Source: CAZVPF01 sp964628195 (GTDB taxonomy: Bacteria; Planctomycetota; Phycisphaerae; Sedimentisphaerales; Anaerohalosphaeraceae). From it: a stretch of 64,000 bases of DNA. The notes below the pieces were generated by a model. It had not been told where the DNA came from. It did no database searches and worked only from the letters and a program-made list of their open reading frames with translations. Shown here one piece after another: positions 16,165 to 24,927 of the stretch. The stretch lies in contig CAZVPF010000008.1 of NCBI GenBank assembly GCA_964628195.1, positions 43,162-107,161 on the forward strand, given 5' to 3'. Positions within the stretch are counted from its first letter, which is position 1. Each line of letters opens with the position of its first letter. The position numbers were made by a program, and so were the translations under genes.

Positions 16165-16533
16165 ATGATCGACATAATATGGATTATCGGCGTGCTTATT
16201 GTGGTTGAAGGCGCAGTGTTCGTGGTTAAGCCCGGGCTCCTTAAATGGGCTCTGCATTTCATCGCCGACCAGGCCGGCCCCGCACTGCCTGCCGTACTGG
16301 AAATAGCTGTCGGCATGATATTCCTCGTAACAGCTCTAAAATATGCGACAAGACCTGCGATTATTATCACTTTCGGCATCTTTCTGTGCGCAGCCGGACT
16401 TGCGATGCTCTTCATGGGCCTCCAGCGTATAAAGCCCGCCCTGGACTGGCTCGCCGCAAGGGGAAATATCGGACTAAGGTTATTTGCTGTTATTGAGATA
16501 ATCCTCGGTGCTGTAATTATTTACGCTTCCTAA
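16165..16533 (+). CDS. Small integral membrane protein, unknown
   Basis: 122 residues with three to four hydrophobic helices (about 3-20, 41-60, 65-85, 101-120) and very short loops. A strong AAAGGGGGCGG site precedes the ATG. It lies 54 bases after the nucleotide-sugar dehydrogenase on the same strand and may belong to the same transcript. No family recognised. Confidence 0.7.
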   Translation: MIDIIWIIGVLIVVEGAVFVVKPGLLKWALHFIADQAGPALPAVLEIAVGMIFLVTALKYATRPAIIITFGIFLCAAGLAMLFMGLQRIKPALDWLAARGNIGLRLFAVIEIILGAVIIYAS

Positions 16534-16708
16534 AGCAAATATTCACAGCCGCTTTTTGCGCAGATATATTTTTTTATGGCTTTCGGGCTCAAAATATTTT
16601 ATAATATTTTCTTTCGGGATGTACTGCTTAATGTGTTTTCAGGCAGTTTCCGACTTAAATCAGGAGAAGGACTGAGGGTTTTGACAGGGGTTGATTAGTA
16701 CCGGTGCG

Positions 16709-18313
16709 ATGAAAAGATTTGTACTCATTGTTCTTATAGCTGTTTTAAGCGTAAACAGCATTGTTTTCGCGCTGTCAGGTTCTACGGGCCCAGGCGGCTC
16801 GAACGCAATCGCCGCCCGCGATCTCGGATATGACGGCAGCGGCGTCAACATAGGTCTTATCTCCGCAGGCAACCCGCTGGATACCCATCTCGCTTTCGGT
16901 TCAAGAGTTGAAAACGTAGACACCCTTTCAGGAATCGAAATCTCCAACCACGACACATGGATGGCCGGTATTGCAGCTTCGCAGGGAACCGCAACCCACC
17001 CTGACGATATTGGCGTTGCTCCGGGTGCATTTATCTACGCAGCAGCAGTTGAATACGTAAACTACATAAAATATACTTTAGAAGAACTGATCGAGCCCGA
17101 AAACTCCAGGCAGTGCAGGGTTATAATGACCGGCATACAATGGGACAGCGACGGAACCGGACAGGACAGCTACGTCCTTGCCTATGACTATTACGCCGAA
17201 GAATTCAACGTCATCTTCGCCAATCCCGCCGGTAACTATCAAACCGGCTTTACTAATATAGAGGCTCCCGGCGATGCGTTCAACGGCATAACTGTCGGCG
17301 GCCTGAATGTCACTGACCCCGACGAGTATCTACAGGTCGGAAGCATAAGCCTCTGGGGGCCCACACAGGACGGCAGGAATAAGCCCGACGTCGTCGCACC
17401 TTCCGAGGACCAGACAATCCCAACCAACACAGGCATCGATAACTGGTACACCTTCGGCGGCACAACCGGAGCGACAAGTTTCTCAACACCCCACGTCGCC
17501 GGCATCGCCGCCCTTATGCTCGACATGGCCGACGACACCCCAACCCTTGACGACAACCAGAACGTCGTAATAAAAGCTGTAATCGTCAACTCCACCTTCT
17601 CCAACATAAAGGACAAATACGGAAATTCAACCACCGGTCAGGTCTTCGATAACTACCGCGGATACGGCAGGGTCGACGCCCTGAAAGCTATGCAGACACT
17701 TTCAGCCCCGCAGCTCGTGCCGGGCGCTGTCTCAAACGAACTCAGTGGCTGGGCCTTTGAAACTCTTAAAAATTACAAAACTGACAATTATTACATCACT
17801 CTTGATAAAAATGAAAGGCTCGTTATAACCGCCTGCTGGAACAGGGACATCCAAAAATCCGGCTCCAGCTTCTATGACGAATATGCCCCGAAGTTCAATA
17901 TCGACATGACAATCAAGGACCCTTCAGGCCAAGCGATATATTCCGAATCCGACACTGTAAACAACCTTGTAAAAACCGAAATTCTGGCTGACTCAACCGG
18001 CACATATCAAATAACACTTAAGAACACAACCTACAAAAGCCGATCCTATGGATTTGCATTTGAAATTGTCGAACCGATCCCCGGCGACCTTGAACCGATA
18101 AACTACATCCTGGACATTGAAGACTTTTCCGCTTTTGCAGCAAACTGGCTGAACCCTGCCGCCGATGAGCGCTTCGACCTCGCAGGCGACGAACAGGTAA
18201 ACTGGCCCGACTTTGCGGTAATTGCAAAACACTGGCTTACTTATAATCCTGAGTATTATCCGCCTTCCGGCTCTCAGGCCCTTCCTGCCCCGGACAGCCC
18301 CTGCAAGGATTAG
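16709..18313 (+). CDS. Secreted S8 (subtilisin-like) protein with dockerin-like tail; Asp of triad replaced
   Basis: About 534 residues. Signal peptide MKRFVLIVLIAVLSVNSIVF; S8 domain about 35-330; beta domain to about 450; dockerin-like repeats at the end (DIEDFSAFAANWL and NWPDFAVIAKHWL). The catalytic His (ISNHDTWMAGI), oxyanion Asn (ANPAGN) and Ser (GATSFSTPHVAG) are present. The first-strand motif, normally D-[ST]-G, reads IGLISAGNP, so Ser stands where Asp is expected. It may be an inactive or unusual protease. The ATG at 16709 is chosen over a TTG at 16691 because it begins the signal peptide. The 3' end overlaps the convergent Cys-rich gene by 77 bases. Confidence 0.8.
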   Translation: MKRFVLIVLIAVLSVNSIVFALSGSTGPGGSNAIAARDLGYDGSGVNIGLISAGNPLDTHLAFGSRVENVDTLSGIEISNHDTWMAGIAASQGTATHPDDIGVAPGAFIYAAAVEYVNYIKYTLEELIEPENSRQCRVIMTGIQWDSDGTGQDSYVLAYDYYAEEFNVIFANPAGNYQTGFTNIEAPGDAFNGITVGGLNVTDPDEYLQVGSISLWGPTQDGRNKPDVVAPSEDQTIPTNTGIDNWYTFGGTTGATSFSTPHVAGIAALMLDMADDTPTLDDNQNVVIKAVIVNSTFSNIKDKYGNSTTGQVFDNYRGYGRVDALKAMQTLSAPQLVPGAVSNELSGWAFETLKNYKTDNYYITLDKNERLVITACWNRDIQKSGSSFYDEYAPKFNIDMTIKDPSGQAIYSESDTVNNLVKTEILADSTGTYQITLKNTTYKSRSYGFAFEIVEPIPGDLEPINYILDIEDFSAFAANWLNPAADERFDLAGDEQVNWPDFAVIAKHWLTYNPEYYPPSGSQALPAPDSPCKD

Positions 18314-18479
18314 GATCCTCCAATCCTGACTGCACTTGCCCCGTGGGGGTTTCTTGATTGAACTTACACGAACAGCCCCCGCAGCCGGTGGTTTTTCCGG
18401 TGAACAGCCTGTAAAAATAGACCGCGATTATCATAGCTGCGAAAAACAAAATCAAACTTACTGCTATTATCTCAAGCAT
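18237..18479 (-). CDS. Small Cys-rich membrane protein, FeoB-associated type
   Basis: 80 residues: one membrane helix (about 2-24) followed by CGGCSCKF and CRGCPG cysteine motifs. This resembles the FeoB-associated Cys-rich membrane proteins placed next to ferrous-iron transport genes. It is the last gene of a dtxR-feoA-this gene run, 16 bases after feoA. Notably no feoB lies in the run. Its 3' end overlaps the convergent S8 gene by 77 bases, which is unusual but both frames have good support. Confidence 0.65.
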   Translation of the reverse strand: MLEIIAVSLILFFAAMIIAVYFYRLFTGKTTGCGGCSCKFNQETPTGQVQSGLEDPNPCRGCPGQEGPESRKADNTQDYK

Positions 18480-18495
18480 ATCGGCCCCCCGATTT

Positions 18496-18735
18496 TCACT
18501 CCGTTACCATTATTTTATGCGCCATGCCCCTGCCCAGCACAAGTCGTGTATCTTTAATCCTTACAACGAACTGCCCTGCTCCGGCGTTTTTTATAACCGC
18601 AAGCTTGACGCTCGGAAATATTCCCATCTCCGCCAGCCGCCTGTTAAACTCCCGCCCGGCTGCTATCGAAGACACCTGAACAGTGCTGCCCTGTTTCGCC
18701 ATCGAAAGCGGAATAATATTACGATTCGGGCTCAT
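18496..18735 (-). CDS. feoA: FeoA-family ferrous iron transport protein
   Basis: 79 residues with the SH3-like FeoA pattern: IPLSMAKQGSTVQVSSIAAG, FNRRLAEMGIFPSVKLAVI and LVLGRGMAHKIMVTE. FeoA supports the GTP-driven FeoB iron permease at the inner membrane. The start overlaps the stop of the dtxR-type gene by 4 bases, so they are coupled. The iron box upstream of dtxR should control both. Confidence 0.9.
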   Translation of the reverse strand: MSPNRNIIPLSMAKQGSTVQVSSIAAGREFNRRLAEMGIFPSVKLAVIKNAGAGQFVVRIKDTRLVLGRGMAHKIMVTE

Positions 18736-19247
18736 ATTTGTTCCCCCCGCCCTTCAAGCGGCCCCGGCTCGGCCTGCGAGCGTTGCCGCGACACCCGGTA
18801 CTTCTCGAATCTCGAAACAAGGTCCCTGCCGCGCGGGTCCCCGTCCTGCAAAAATTCCGTCAGTTCCAGCAGCCCGGCGATTATCTGCGGTCCCAGGGCA
18901 TGCTCAGCCCGACAGGCCGCAGTTTGCGCCGTTTCTTTATCCACCCCCAAAATCTCCACGAAAAAAGACTTGATAATATCGTGCTTTTTAACTATCACCT
19001 CGGCAACTTTACCCCCCTTTTCAGTCAGCGTAATATATCCGTATGGCTTGTAATTCACAAGCCCCCGATCCTTAAGCAGCCGCAGCGCAGCCGTTACCGA
19101 AGGCTTTGCCACGCTCAGAACAGAGGCGATCGTTTTGCTCCGCGCAACCTCGCCTTCACGGCAAATATTGTAGATAGCTTCGAGATAATCCTCGAGAGAT
19201 GCGCTAAGTTTTTTCTGCTTTACAGCTATTTCAGCACCGTTAGTCAA
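18732..19247 (-). CDS. DtxR/MntR-family metal-dependent repressor
   Basis: 171 residues. Winged helix LSASLEDYLEAIYNICREGE, ARSKTIASVLSVAKPSVTAAL, then the metal-binding dimerisation region with the conserved His and Glu of HDIIKSFFVEILGV and the Cys-Glu-His pattern CRAEHALG. It lacks the SH3 domain of long DtxR proteins; that role may be filled by the next-door FeoA. The start is a TTG at 19247 without a clear ribosome site. A perfect palindrome in the promoter suggests that it controls itself in response to Fe(II) or Mn(II). Confidence 0.9.
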   Translation of the reverse strand: MTNGAEIAVKQKKLSASLEDYLEAIYNICREGEVARSKTIASVLSVAKPSVTAALRLLKDRGLVNYKPYGYITLTEKGGKVAEVIVKKHDIIKSFFVEILGVDKETAQTAACRAEHALGPQIIAGLLELTEFLQDGDPRGRDLVSRFEKYRVSRQRSQAEPGPLEGRGEQI

Positions 19248-19272
19248 ATTTATACAAATCTTTTGTAGCTCT

Positions 19273-19301
19273 AATATAGTTAGGCCTGCCTAACATTTCA
19301 A
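19273..19301 (-). promoter_or_regulatory. dtxR-feoA promoter with DtxR-type iron box in the spacer
   Basis: Minus-strand -35 TTGAAA (19301-19296), 17-bp spacer, -10 TATATT (19278-19273). The spacer is almost entirely the perfect inverted repeat GTTAGGC-CT-GCCTAAC (19279-19294), close to the TTAGGCNNGCCTAA-type boxes bound by DtxR-family repressors. Metal-loaded repressor would occlude the promoter. Confidence 0.8.
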
Positions 19302-19344
19302 GCAAATTTATCCTTCAAAGCCGACATTTTTTGAAAAAAATTGA

Positions 19345-19851
19345 TTACCCGCTGCTTTGTGCCTGCGGTTTTGACCGGACATCGCCCGTAAACCGGCAAT
19401 CCACGACATTGCTCTTCGTGTGGAACCGTATCCGCCTGCCCCTCTCGCCGTAAACCTCAGCGTGAATAACCCTGATTCGGTACCGTTTCAGCACTTCCAG
19501 TGCGACTTCCACATTTTTTCTGCCGATATCGCTCGCCCTGCTGCCCGCCCCGGAACCCTTAAAAACCGCCGCACCCCCGAATACCTGGGCCCTGTAATGA
19601 GACACATTATTATCGGCATCGAACAGATAGCGGATAATATGCTCCGTTGCCAGATTGCCGAACCTGCCGAAATCCCCCTTAAAATTACTGCCCTGCCTGT
19701 CCAGCAGGAAATGATTCATAGCGCTGCGACGGCTTTTAATATTATGAAGGCAAACCGCCACACACGAACCGAGCAGGGTCTCAAGGACCATTTCAGTGTC
19801 CGTAATATGATAACAGCCAGGCAGTATCAGTTTCCTCGGTGGTTTTGTCAA
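19345..19851 (-). CDS. cheD: CheD-like chemoreceptor glutamine deamidase
   Basis: About 168 residues. The catalytic Cys is in TLLGSCVAVCLHN, the His in AMNHFLLD, and FGGAAVF plus IGRKNVEVALEVLKRYRIRV complete the CheD fold. It deamidates glutamines of chemoreceptors or binds CheC. No other chemotaxis gene is adjacent. I place the start at TTG 19851 because AAGGGGG sits 5 bases before it; TTG 19869 upstream has none. Confidence 0.85.
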   Translation of the reverse strand: MTKPPRKLILPGCYHITDTEMVLETLLGSCVAVCLHNIKSRRSAMNHFLLDRQGSNFKGDFGRFGNLATEHIIRYLFDADNNVSHYRAQVFGGAAVFKGSGAGSRASDIGRKNVEVALEVLKRYRIRVIHAEVYGERGRRIRFHTKSNVVDCRFTGDVRSKPQAQSSG

Positions 19852-20035
19852 TATTACCCCCTTACGCAAGCGCAGCGGCAGTTCAAATTTCCAACGAGCG
19901 ATTCTAAGTTCGGCTTATATTACATTCGGCAAAAAAATTGACCCAATTAATGAATATCAAGCCGTACCGATAATATTTATCGGCCAGGAAAAATATTTTC
20001 AGCATTCGCAATATGCCCGTCACCGCTTCGGCGCT

Positions 20036-21136
20036 TCAGCAGTCAAGGAATACAATATCTTCTGGCAGGGCGACCTCGACGCGTCTGTTGTCGCCAAGTA
20101 TTTCGGCGATTTCAGTTGAGTGCTTGCCTGCAAGTCGGCGCAGCTCTGCGCTTGAAAAATGACTGACTGCTTTAGCGGTATTGTTCAGCCATACCACCTG
20201 GCCCGGCCCGAAGTTTCCGCGGACAGTGGTTATCCCCTTTGCAAGGAGACTCTTTTTGTTTCGCAACGCCTTTTCTGCACCCTGGTCTATCTCGACGGTT
20301 CCTGCGGGTTTGCTGTTTAGTATCCAGCGAAGGCGGTTGCTTAGTTTCCTTCGGGGCATGAATACTGTGCCCACGTCGGCCCCTGACATTATCCGGGCAA
20401 TGACGTTCCTTACCCGCCCGTCGGCGAGGACCATCCTGCAGCCCGCGTCGGAAGCTATTCTCGCCGCTTCGAGCTTTGTTTGCATTCCGCCTGTAGCGTG
20501 GACGCTGCCTTTGCTGCCTGCGGCTTTTATTAGCTCGTCGGTTATTTCGTAAACCGAACTGATGCGTTTGGCGTCGGTGTATTTGTGCGGGTTCTTGTCG
20601 TACAAACCGTCAATGTCGCTAAGCATAATAAGAAGACCGGCATCGAGCTTGCTGGCGACCAGAGCGCTTAGCTTGTCGTTGTCGCCGAACGCCGAACCAA
20701 TTTCCTCGGTTGAAACGCTGTCGTTCTCGTTCATTACAGGCACAACCCCCAGCTTCAGCAGCGTCTCGACCGCGTTACGAAGATTAAGGTATGTGCTGCG
20801 GTGGTTCAGCACCTCGGCGGTCAGCAGCACCTGCGCGACGTTGATACCATGCGTAAAAAATGCCCTGCGATACTCCTGCATCAAAAGAGGCTGGCCTATC
20901 GCCGCGCACGCCTGCCGCAGCTTCATGCCCTTTACCGGGCCGCTTTCGCCGATAGCGCCTGCGCCCATTCCGATAGCGCCGCTTGTGATGACTACGACCT
21001 GCCTGCCGTCTGCCATAAGCCCGGCAGCCTGCCTGGCAATACGGCGAACAAAAGCTGTGTCCACACCGCCATGCCTGCTGAGCGTGTTAGTGCCGATTTT
21101 GATGACAACTCGTTTTACCTGCGAGAAGTTGCGCAT
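20036..21136 (-). CDS. proB: Glutamate 5-kinase with PUA domain
   Basis: 366 residues: amino-acid kinase domain (VVIKIGTNTLSRHG, VVITSGAIGMGAGAIG, PVMNENDSV, FGDNDKLSALVA, LLIMLSDIDGLYDKNP) followed by a C-terminal PUA domain (about 275-360). It makes gamma-glutamyl phosphate, the first step of proline synthesis. Its ATG overlaps the proA stop by one base (TAATG), so the pair is coupled and substrate can be passed to ProA. Confidence 0.96.
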   Translation of the reverse strand: MRNFSQVKRVVIKIGTNTLSRHGGVDTAFVRRIARQAAGLMADGRQVVVITSGAIGMGAGAIGESGPVKGMKLRQACAAIGQPLLMQEYRRAFFTHGINVAQVLLTAEVLNHRSTYLNLRNAVETLLKLGVVPVMNENDSVSTEEIGSAFGDNDKLSALVASKLDAGLLIMLSDIDGLYDKNPHKYTDAKRISSVYEITDELIKAAGSKGSVHATGGMQTKLEAARIASDAGCRMVLADGRVRNVIARIMSGADVGTVFMPRRKLSNRLRWILNSKPAGTVEIDQGAEKALRNKKSLLAKGITTVRGNFGPGQVVWLNNTAKAVSHFSSAELRRLAGKHSTEIAEILGDNRRVEVALPEDIVFLDC

Positions 21137-22431
21137 TAAAGCTCGTATTTCCTGTCAAGTTTCTTGTGTGTGAAGGATTTGGTTCCGTCGGCGTAGTCCT
21201 TTACGATATGACCGTCACCGATCAGCCGCCATTTGTAGATAAGCAGCCCCTCAAGTCCAACCGGCCCGCGGGCGTGTATCTTGTTGGTGCTGATTCCGAC
21301 CTCTGCGCCAAGCCCGTATCTGAAACCGTCACTGAAGCGGGTGCTCGCGTTCCAGAACACGTTGCCCGAATCGACGAGGTCCATGAAACGGGCGGCTGCG
21401 GCCTTGTCCTTCGTAACTATGGTGTCGGTATGGCCGGAACCGTATCTGTTAATGTGACCAACAGCAGCGTCGAAGCTGTCGACGACTTTTACCGAGAGAC
21501 GATAATCGAGGTATTCGGTTGCCCAGTCTTTTTCGTCAGCGGGCTTGCATTCGATTATCTCAGCTGTTTTCTCGCAGCCGAGTATTTCGAGGTTGCAGTT
21601 TTTCGTTGCTTCAGCGAAATCTGGCAGAAAACTTTTTGCAGCCGCCTCGTGCACGAGAAGGGTTTCACAAGCGTTGCAGACTGCGACATACTGGCACTTC
21701 GAGTCGGCGGCGATAGACACGGCCTGTTTCAAATCCGCGTCTTTATCGACGTATACGTGGCAGATGCCGTCGGCATGGCCCAGCACCGGGATATGCGTAT
21801 TACTCATTATGTGCTGCACGAATTCATTACTGCCGCGGGGCACGATAAGGTCGATGTAATCATCAAGGCCGAGCATCTCCGCGACATCGGCTCGGGTCTC
21901 CATCAGGCCTATCCAGCCTTCGGGCATTCCAGCATTTACGCTTGCCCTGCTTATGATCTCGGTTAGTATCCGGTTTGTCTCCATCGCCTCGGAACCGCCC
22001 TTGAGCAGGACCGCGTTGCCGCTTTTAAGGCACAGAGTCGAAATCTGCACAAGCGCATCGGGTCGGGACTCGAAGATGACTCCTATTACTCCGATCGGAC
22101 AACTGACCTTGTAAAGCTCAAGGCCTGTGTCAAGTTCTGTCGCACGTTGGGTCGCACCGACGGGGTCGTCGATTTTTATAAGGCTCTCGATGCCGGCGCA
22201 GACACCGGCGATCTTCTTTTCGTCGAACTTGAGCCTCTTAAGAAGCGGCGCGGCAAGGTTCTCCTTCTCACTGCGGGCAAGGTCATTCTGGTTGGCTTTG
22301 ATTATCGCTTCGCTGTTGTCCTGCAGGGCGTTTTTAATTGCCTCAAGTGCGGCGTTCTTGACATCCGTCTTGACCCCCGCTGTGAGGATCGAGGCCTGTT
22401 TTGCAAGTTTGGCGGTATCCGTTAAAGACAT
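21136..22431 (-). CDS. proA: Gamma-glutamyl phosphate reductase
   Basis: 431 residues. The catalytic Cys lies in VAVCNACETLLVH (about 258); PIGVIGVIFESRPDALVQI, LLKGGSEAMETNR, VPRGSNEFV and the C-terminal GLGAEVGISTNKIHARGPVG are family motifs. It reduces ProB's product to glutamate-5-semialdehyde using NADPH. It is first in a proA-proB operon, with GGAGAGAAAT before the ATG. Confidence 0.96.
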   Translation of the reverse strand: MSLTDTAKLAKQASILTAGVKTDVKNAALEAIKNALQDNSEAIIKANQNDLARSEKENLAAPLLKRLKFDEKKIAGVCAGIESLIKIDDPVGATQRATELDTGLELYKVSCPIGVIGVIFESRPDALVQISTLCLKSGNAVLLKGGSEAMETNRILTEIISRASVNAGMPEGWIGLMETRADVAEMLGLDDYIDLIVPRGSNEFVQHIMSNTHIPVLGHADGICHVYVDKDADLKQAVSIAADSKCQYVAVCNACETLLVHEAAAKSFLPDFAEATKNCNLEILGCEKTAEIIECKPADEKDWATEYLDYRLSVKVVDSFDAAVGHINRYGSGHTDTIVTKDKAAAARFMDLVDSGNVFWNASTRFSDGFRYGLGAEVGISTNKIHARGPVGLEGLLIYKWRLIGDGHIVKDYADGTKSFTHKKLDRKYEL

Positions 22432-22548
22432 ATTTCTCTCCGACTTTCAAACACGTATCCATTTCACAAAGCCGAATTTTAACAGATATCTTCCGCTTTT
22501 CCAACAATTATTGTCGAACCTGCCTGGCCTGCGAGACTTGCAAAAAGG

Positions 22549-24927
22549 CTAATCCTGAAGTTCGATGCTCTTTTTAAGCTCCCGGCACGATTCGTGGAAC
22601 TCGGCGGTGTCCATCACCTTGAGGAACACAAAACCCCTGGTCGCGCGTATAAGAGGGCTGTCGTTGTTATAAAACCACTCCCTGCCGAGGCACGTTTTGA
22701 TCGTCTGGTACTGCTCTACCTGTATCTGCTGGGCGAGTTCGGAGAAGGGCCCGTCGTGTTCGTAGCTGGGGAACGAGGCGTCTTTCTGGCTGAGGAAAGA
22801 GTTCATAAACGCCTCCTGCATCACCGAAAACATGCACAGGCTCACCGGTACGAAGATATTGACTTCCGCCGTGTCGAAGCGGTACCACACATTGCGGTAA
22901 CCCCAGACCTTGATGTCGCCCCTGCCGGTCTGCTTTTCGTATATCTTGATCGCCTCGGACAGGGCTTGTAGAACTTTGTAATGCGTGTCAGGCCCGCTTG
23001 ATTCGGGATCGAACGCTACAGTCACAACGTCGGGGTTGGTTTTGTTTAGCATCTCGACAATCGGCGGCACATCATTTTCAAGTGTGGGGTCCTTGGTAAA
23101 AATATCGCCCGTGTAAAACCCCAGCCTGAGGTGGTGCACGTTATCACACTTCCAGCCGTAATAGCCCCACAAACACTCGGCCTCCCATTCGCGGCACATA
23201 CCCTTGAGCCTCTGAATATGGCCCGGGTCGCGCTTGCCCGGGTACTGGGTGGAGAAATACTCATCCAGCTCGTTCAATCGCTTGTCGATATTGACCGCGA
23301 AGCTCTCGTCGTAAAGCTCAAAAAGGTTGCGAAGCAGCCGCCTCGCGCAGCCCTCTGCCCGCAGTCGTTCGCTCCGAGAGGCAACACCGTCAAGATACTG
23401 CCACACGTCCCTGTTCTTGCACATCATGTTTTCGGGGTTGAAGTAACCCTGGTCGAGCAGTTCCTTAAAACCGGCGGTGGGAACGAAGTTTTGCAGGTTG
23501 CGGACCTGCCCGAGCATAAAGGCATTGCTGACCGACGTAAAACCGCTTGTCAGTGTCATAAAGTGGTGCGTGTTTGTCGCCCTGCGGAAGTGGCGGACGA
23601 TATACGGGAAGTATCCTAACATTACGTCGTCATGGTGAGGTTCGGTGTGCAAAAAACGCGTGTTCTCCATGACATTCATGCCGCCCAGTATTTTACGCTC
23701 AAGCGAGCCGGCAGCCATCGCCGCAAGGTCGCCCAGCGACTCGCTTCGCTTGCTCAGCACCATCTTGGCCAAGGGATCTCCCTGGGCGTCTTCGGAGGTT
23801 AGGTCGGTCAGTTTTTTATTTTTGATCGAAGATAAATGTACAAGCGCTTTTTCCACGTGCCCGTCGGTTATCTGCTTTTCGGCATCGATGCCTGCAAGCC
23901 TGCGTGTCTCCAGCCGGGCAGCAGCCCCCCGGGTAAGATAGAACCTTGCGTTGGGCAGCGAAGCCAGCGCGCTTGCAGGCGCCGTTATGCTTTTACCGGA
24001 AGTAATCGCCCTTGCAACGACCGGGGCCTTTGCCTCACCGGCTGCCATAATGATCGCCGTGCAGTCGGGGTTGTAAGTTATGGTTTTAAGGCCGATAGTT
24101 ATCACCAGAGACTTGCGGGCCTTTTCAACCCCGCCCATGTCGACCGCAGCAGCGGCCTGTGTTTCATAATTTGTCGGGCACAGACGTGTCGTGCAGTTAT
24201 GGTCAGAACCCTCGATATTGAAACCTACGTGACCGTCCGGCCCGATACCGCCGAGGAAAAATCCTATCCCGCCCATTTCACGTATACGCTGCTCGTATTC
24301 CATGCACCACTGGTCGATGTTCTTCAATGCGGTCTTTTGAATTTCCTCAACGTGCGACTTCGGCTGGCGGTATCGCAGCGTCAAATCAACCTCGTCGTCG
24401 GGCCAGACACTCTTGAGTGTTCTGCCCGGACCAAGACCGATCTCGTTGCAGTTGATCAGAAGGGCCTTCGATATATCCAGTCCGAAACCGTTTATGTAAA
24501 AACGCATAACGTAATTATAAAAACTGTTCTCCTGCTTGGAGTCCATGGGGTAGAACTCGTCTATCTGGACGAACCGCAGGCTGCGGATGTCGGGCTTTGT
24601 CGCTGGGGCAATACCCTCTTTTTCGAGCTGCTCGCGAACCTGTTTCTGGTCCCATTTGCTCAGGAAATATTCGACCCATTTAATAAAAAATTCCGGGGTT
24701 TTCCCTGTCGGCAGCGAAACAACCCCGCCCGGGTTGCCCTGAACCCACTCAAGAAACCGCAGGGCAGCCAGTTTACCCAGTGACGGAAAGTTCTCGACCA
24801 TTATGGAAAGTATCTTTTCCTCGGGGCGGTAAATAGGCTCAAAAATGCTCTTTTCAAGCGCAGAACGCTCGACACAGCTTGTTATCTCGACGGTTTGTAA
24901 ACCCTTCTGCTGGTTTTTCTCTGACAT
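22549..24927 (-). CDS. nagB: Long glucosamine-6-phosphate deaminase fused to a PIG-L/LmbE deacetylase-like domain
   Basis: 792 residues. The N-terminal NagB/RpiA-fold half (about 30-400) shows GGVVSLPTGKTPEFF, VQIDEFYPMD and FFLGGIGPDGHVGFNIEGSD. The second half (about 420-680) is a PIG-L (LmbE) domain with the metal motif HTEPHHDDVMLG and a later PDVVTVAFDPESSGPDTHYK; a further 100 residues follow. The fusion could couple N-deacetylation with deamination of an amino sugar, linking it to the glycan genes further right, but this is inference. AAGGAAAG precedes the ATG. Confidence 0.88.
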   Translation of the reverse strand: MSEKNQQKGLQTVEITSCVERSALEKSIFEPIYRPEEKILSIMVENFPSLGKLAALRFLEWVQGNPGGVVSLPTGKTPEFFIKWVEYFLSKWDQKQVREQLEKEGIAPATKPDIRSLRFVQIDEFYPMDSKQENSFYNYVMRFYINGFGLDISKALLINCNEIGLGPGRTLKSVWPDDEVDLTLRYRQPKSHVEEIQKTALKNIDQWCMEYEQRIREMGGIGFFLGGIGPDGHVGFNIEGSDHNCTTRLCPTNYETQAAAAVDMGGVEKARKSLVITIGLKTITYNPDCTAIIMAAGEAKAPVVARAITSGKSITAPASALASLPNARFYLTRGAAARLETRRLAGIDAEKQITDGHVEKALVHLSSIKNKKLTDLTSEDAQGDPLAKMVLSKRSESLGDLAAMAAGSLERKILGGMNVMENTRFLHTEPHHDDVMLGYFPYIVRHFRRATNTHHFMTLTSGFTSVSNAFMLGQVRNLQNFVPTAGFKELLDQGYFNPENMMCKNRDVWQYLDGVASRSERLRAEGCARRLLRNLFELYDESFAVNIDKRLNELDEYFSTQYPGKRDPGHIQRLKGMCREWEAECLWGYYGWKCDNVHHLRLGFYTGDIFTKDPTLENDVPPIVEMLNKTNPDVVTVAFDPESSGPDTHYKVLQALSEAIKIYEKQTGRGDIKVWGYRNVWYRFDTAEVNIFVPVSLCMFSVMQEAFMNSFLSQKDASFPSYEHDGPFSELAQQIQVEQYQTIKTCLGREWFYNNDSPLIRATRGFVFLKVMDTAEFHESCRELKKSIELQD

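Noticed and set aside
23836..24783. 315-codon plus-strand frame within the NagB/PIG-L gene
   Set aside because: Shadow frame: the minus strand carries NagB and PIG-L motifs across the same stretch.
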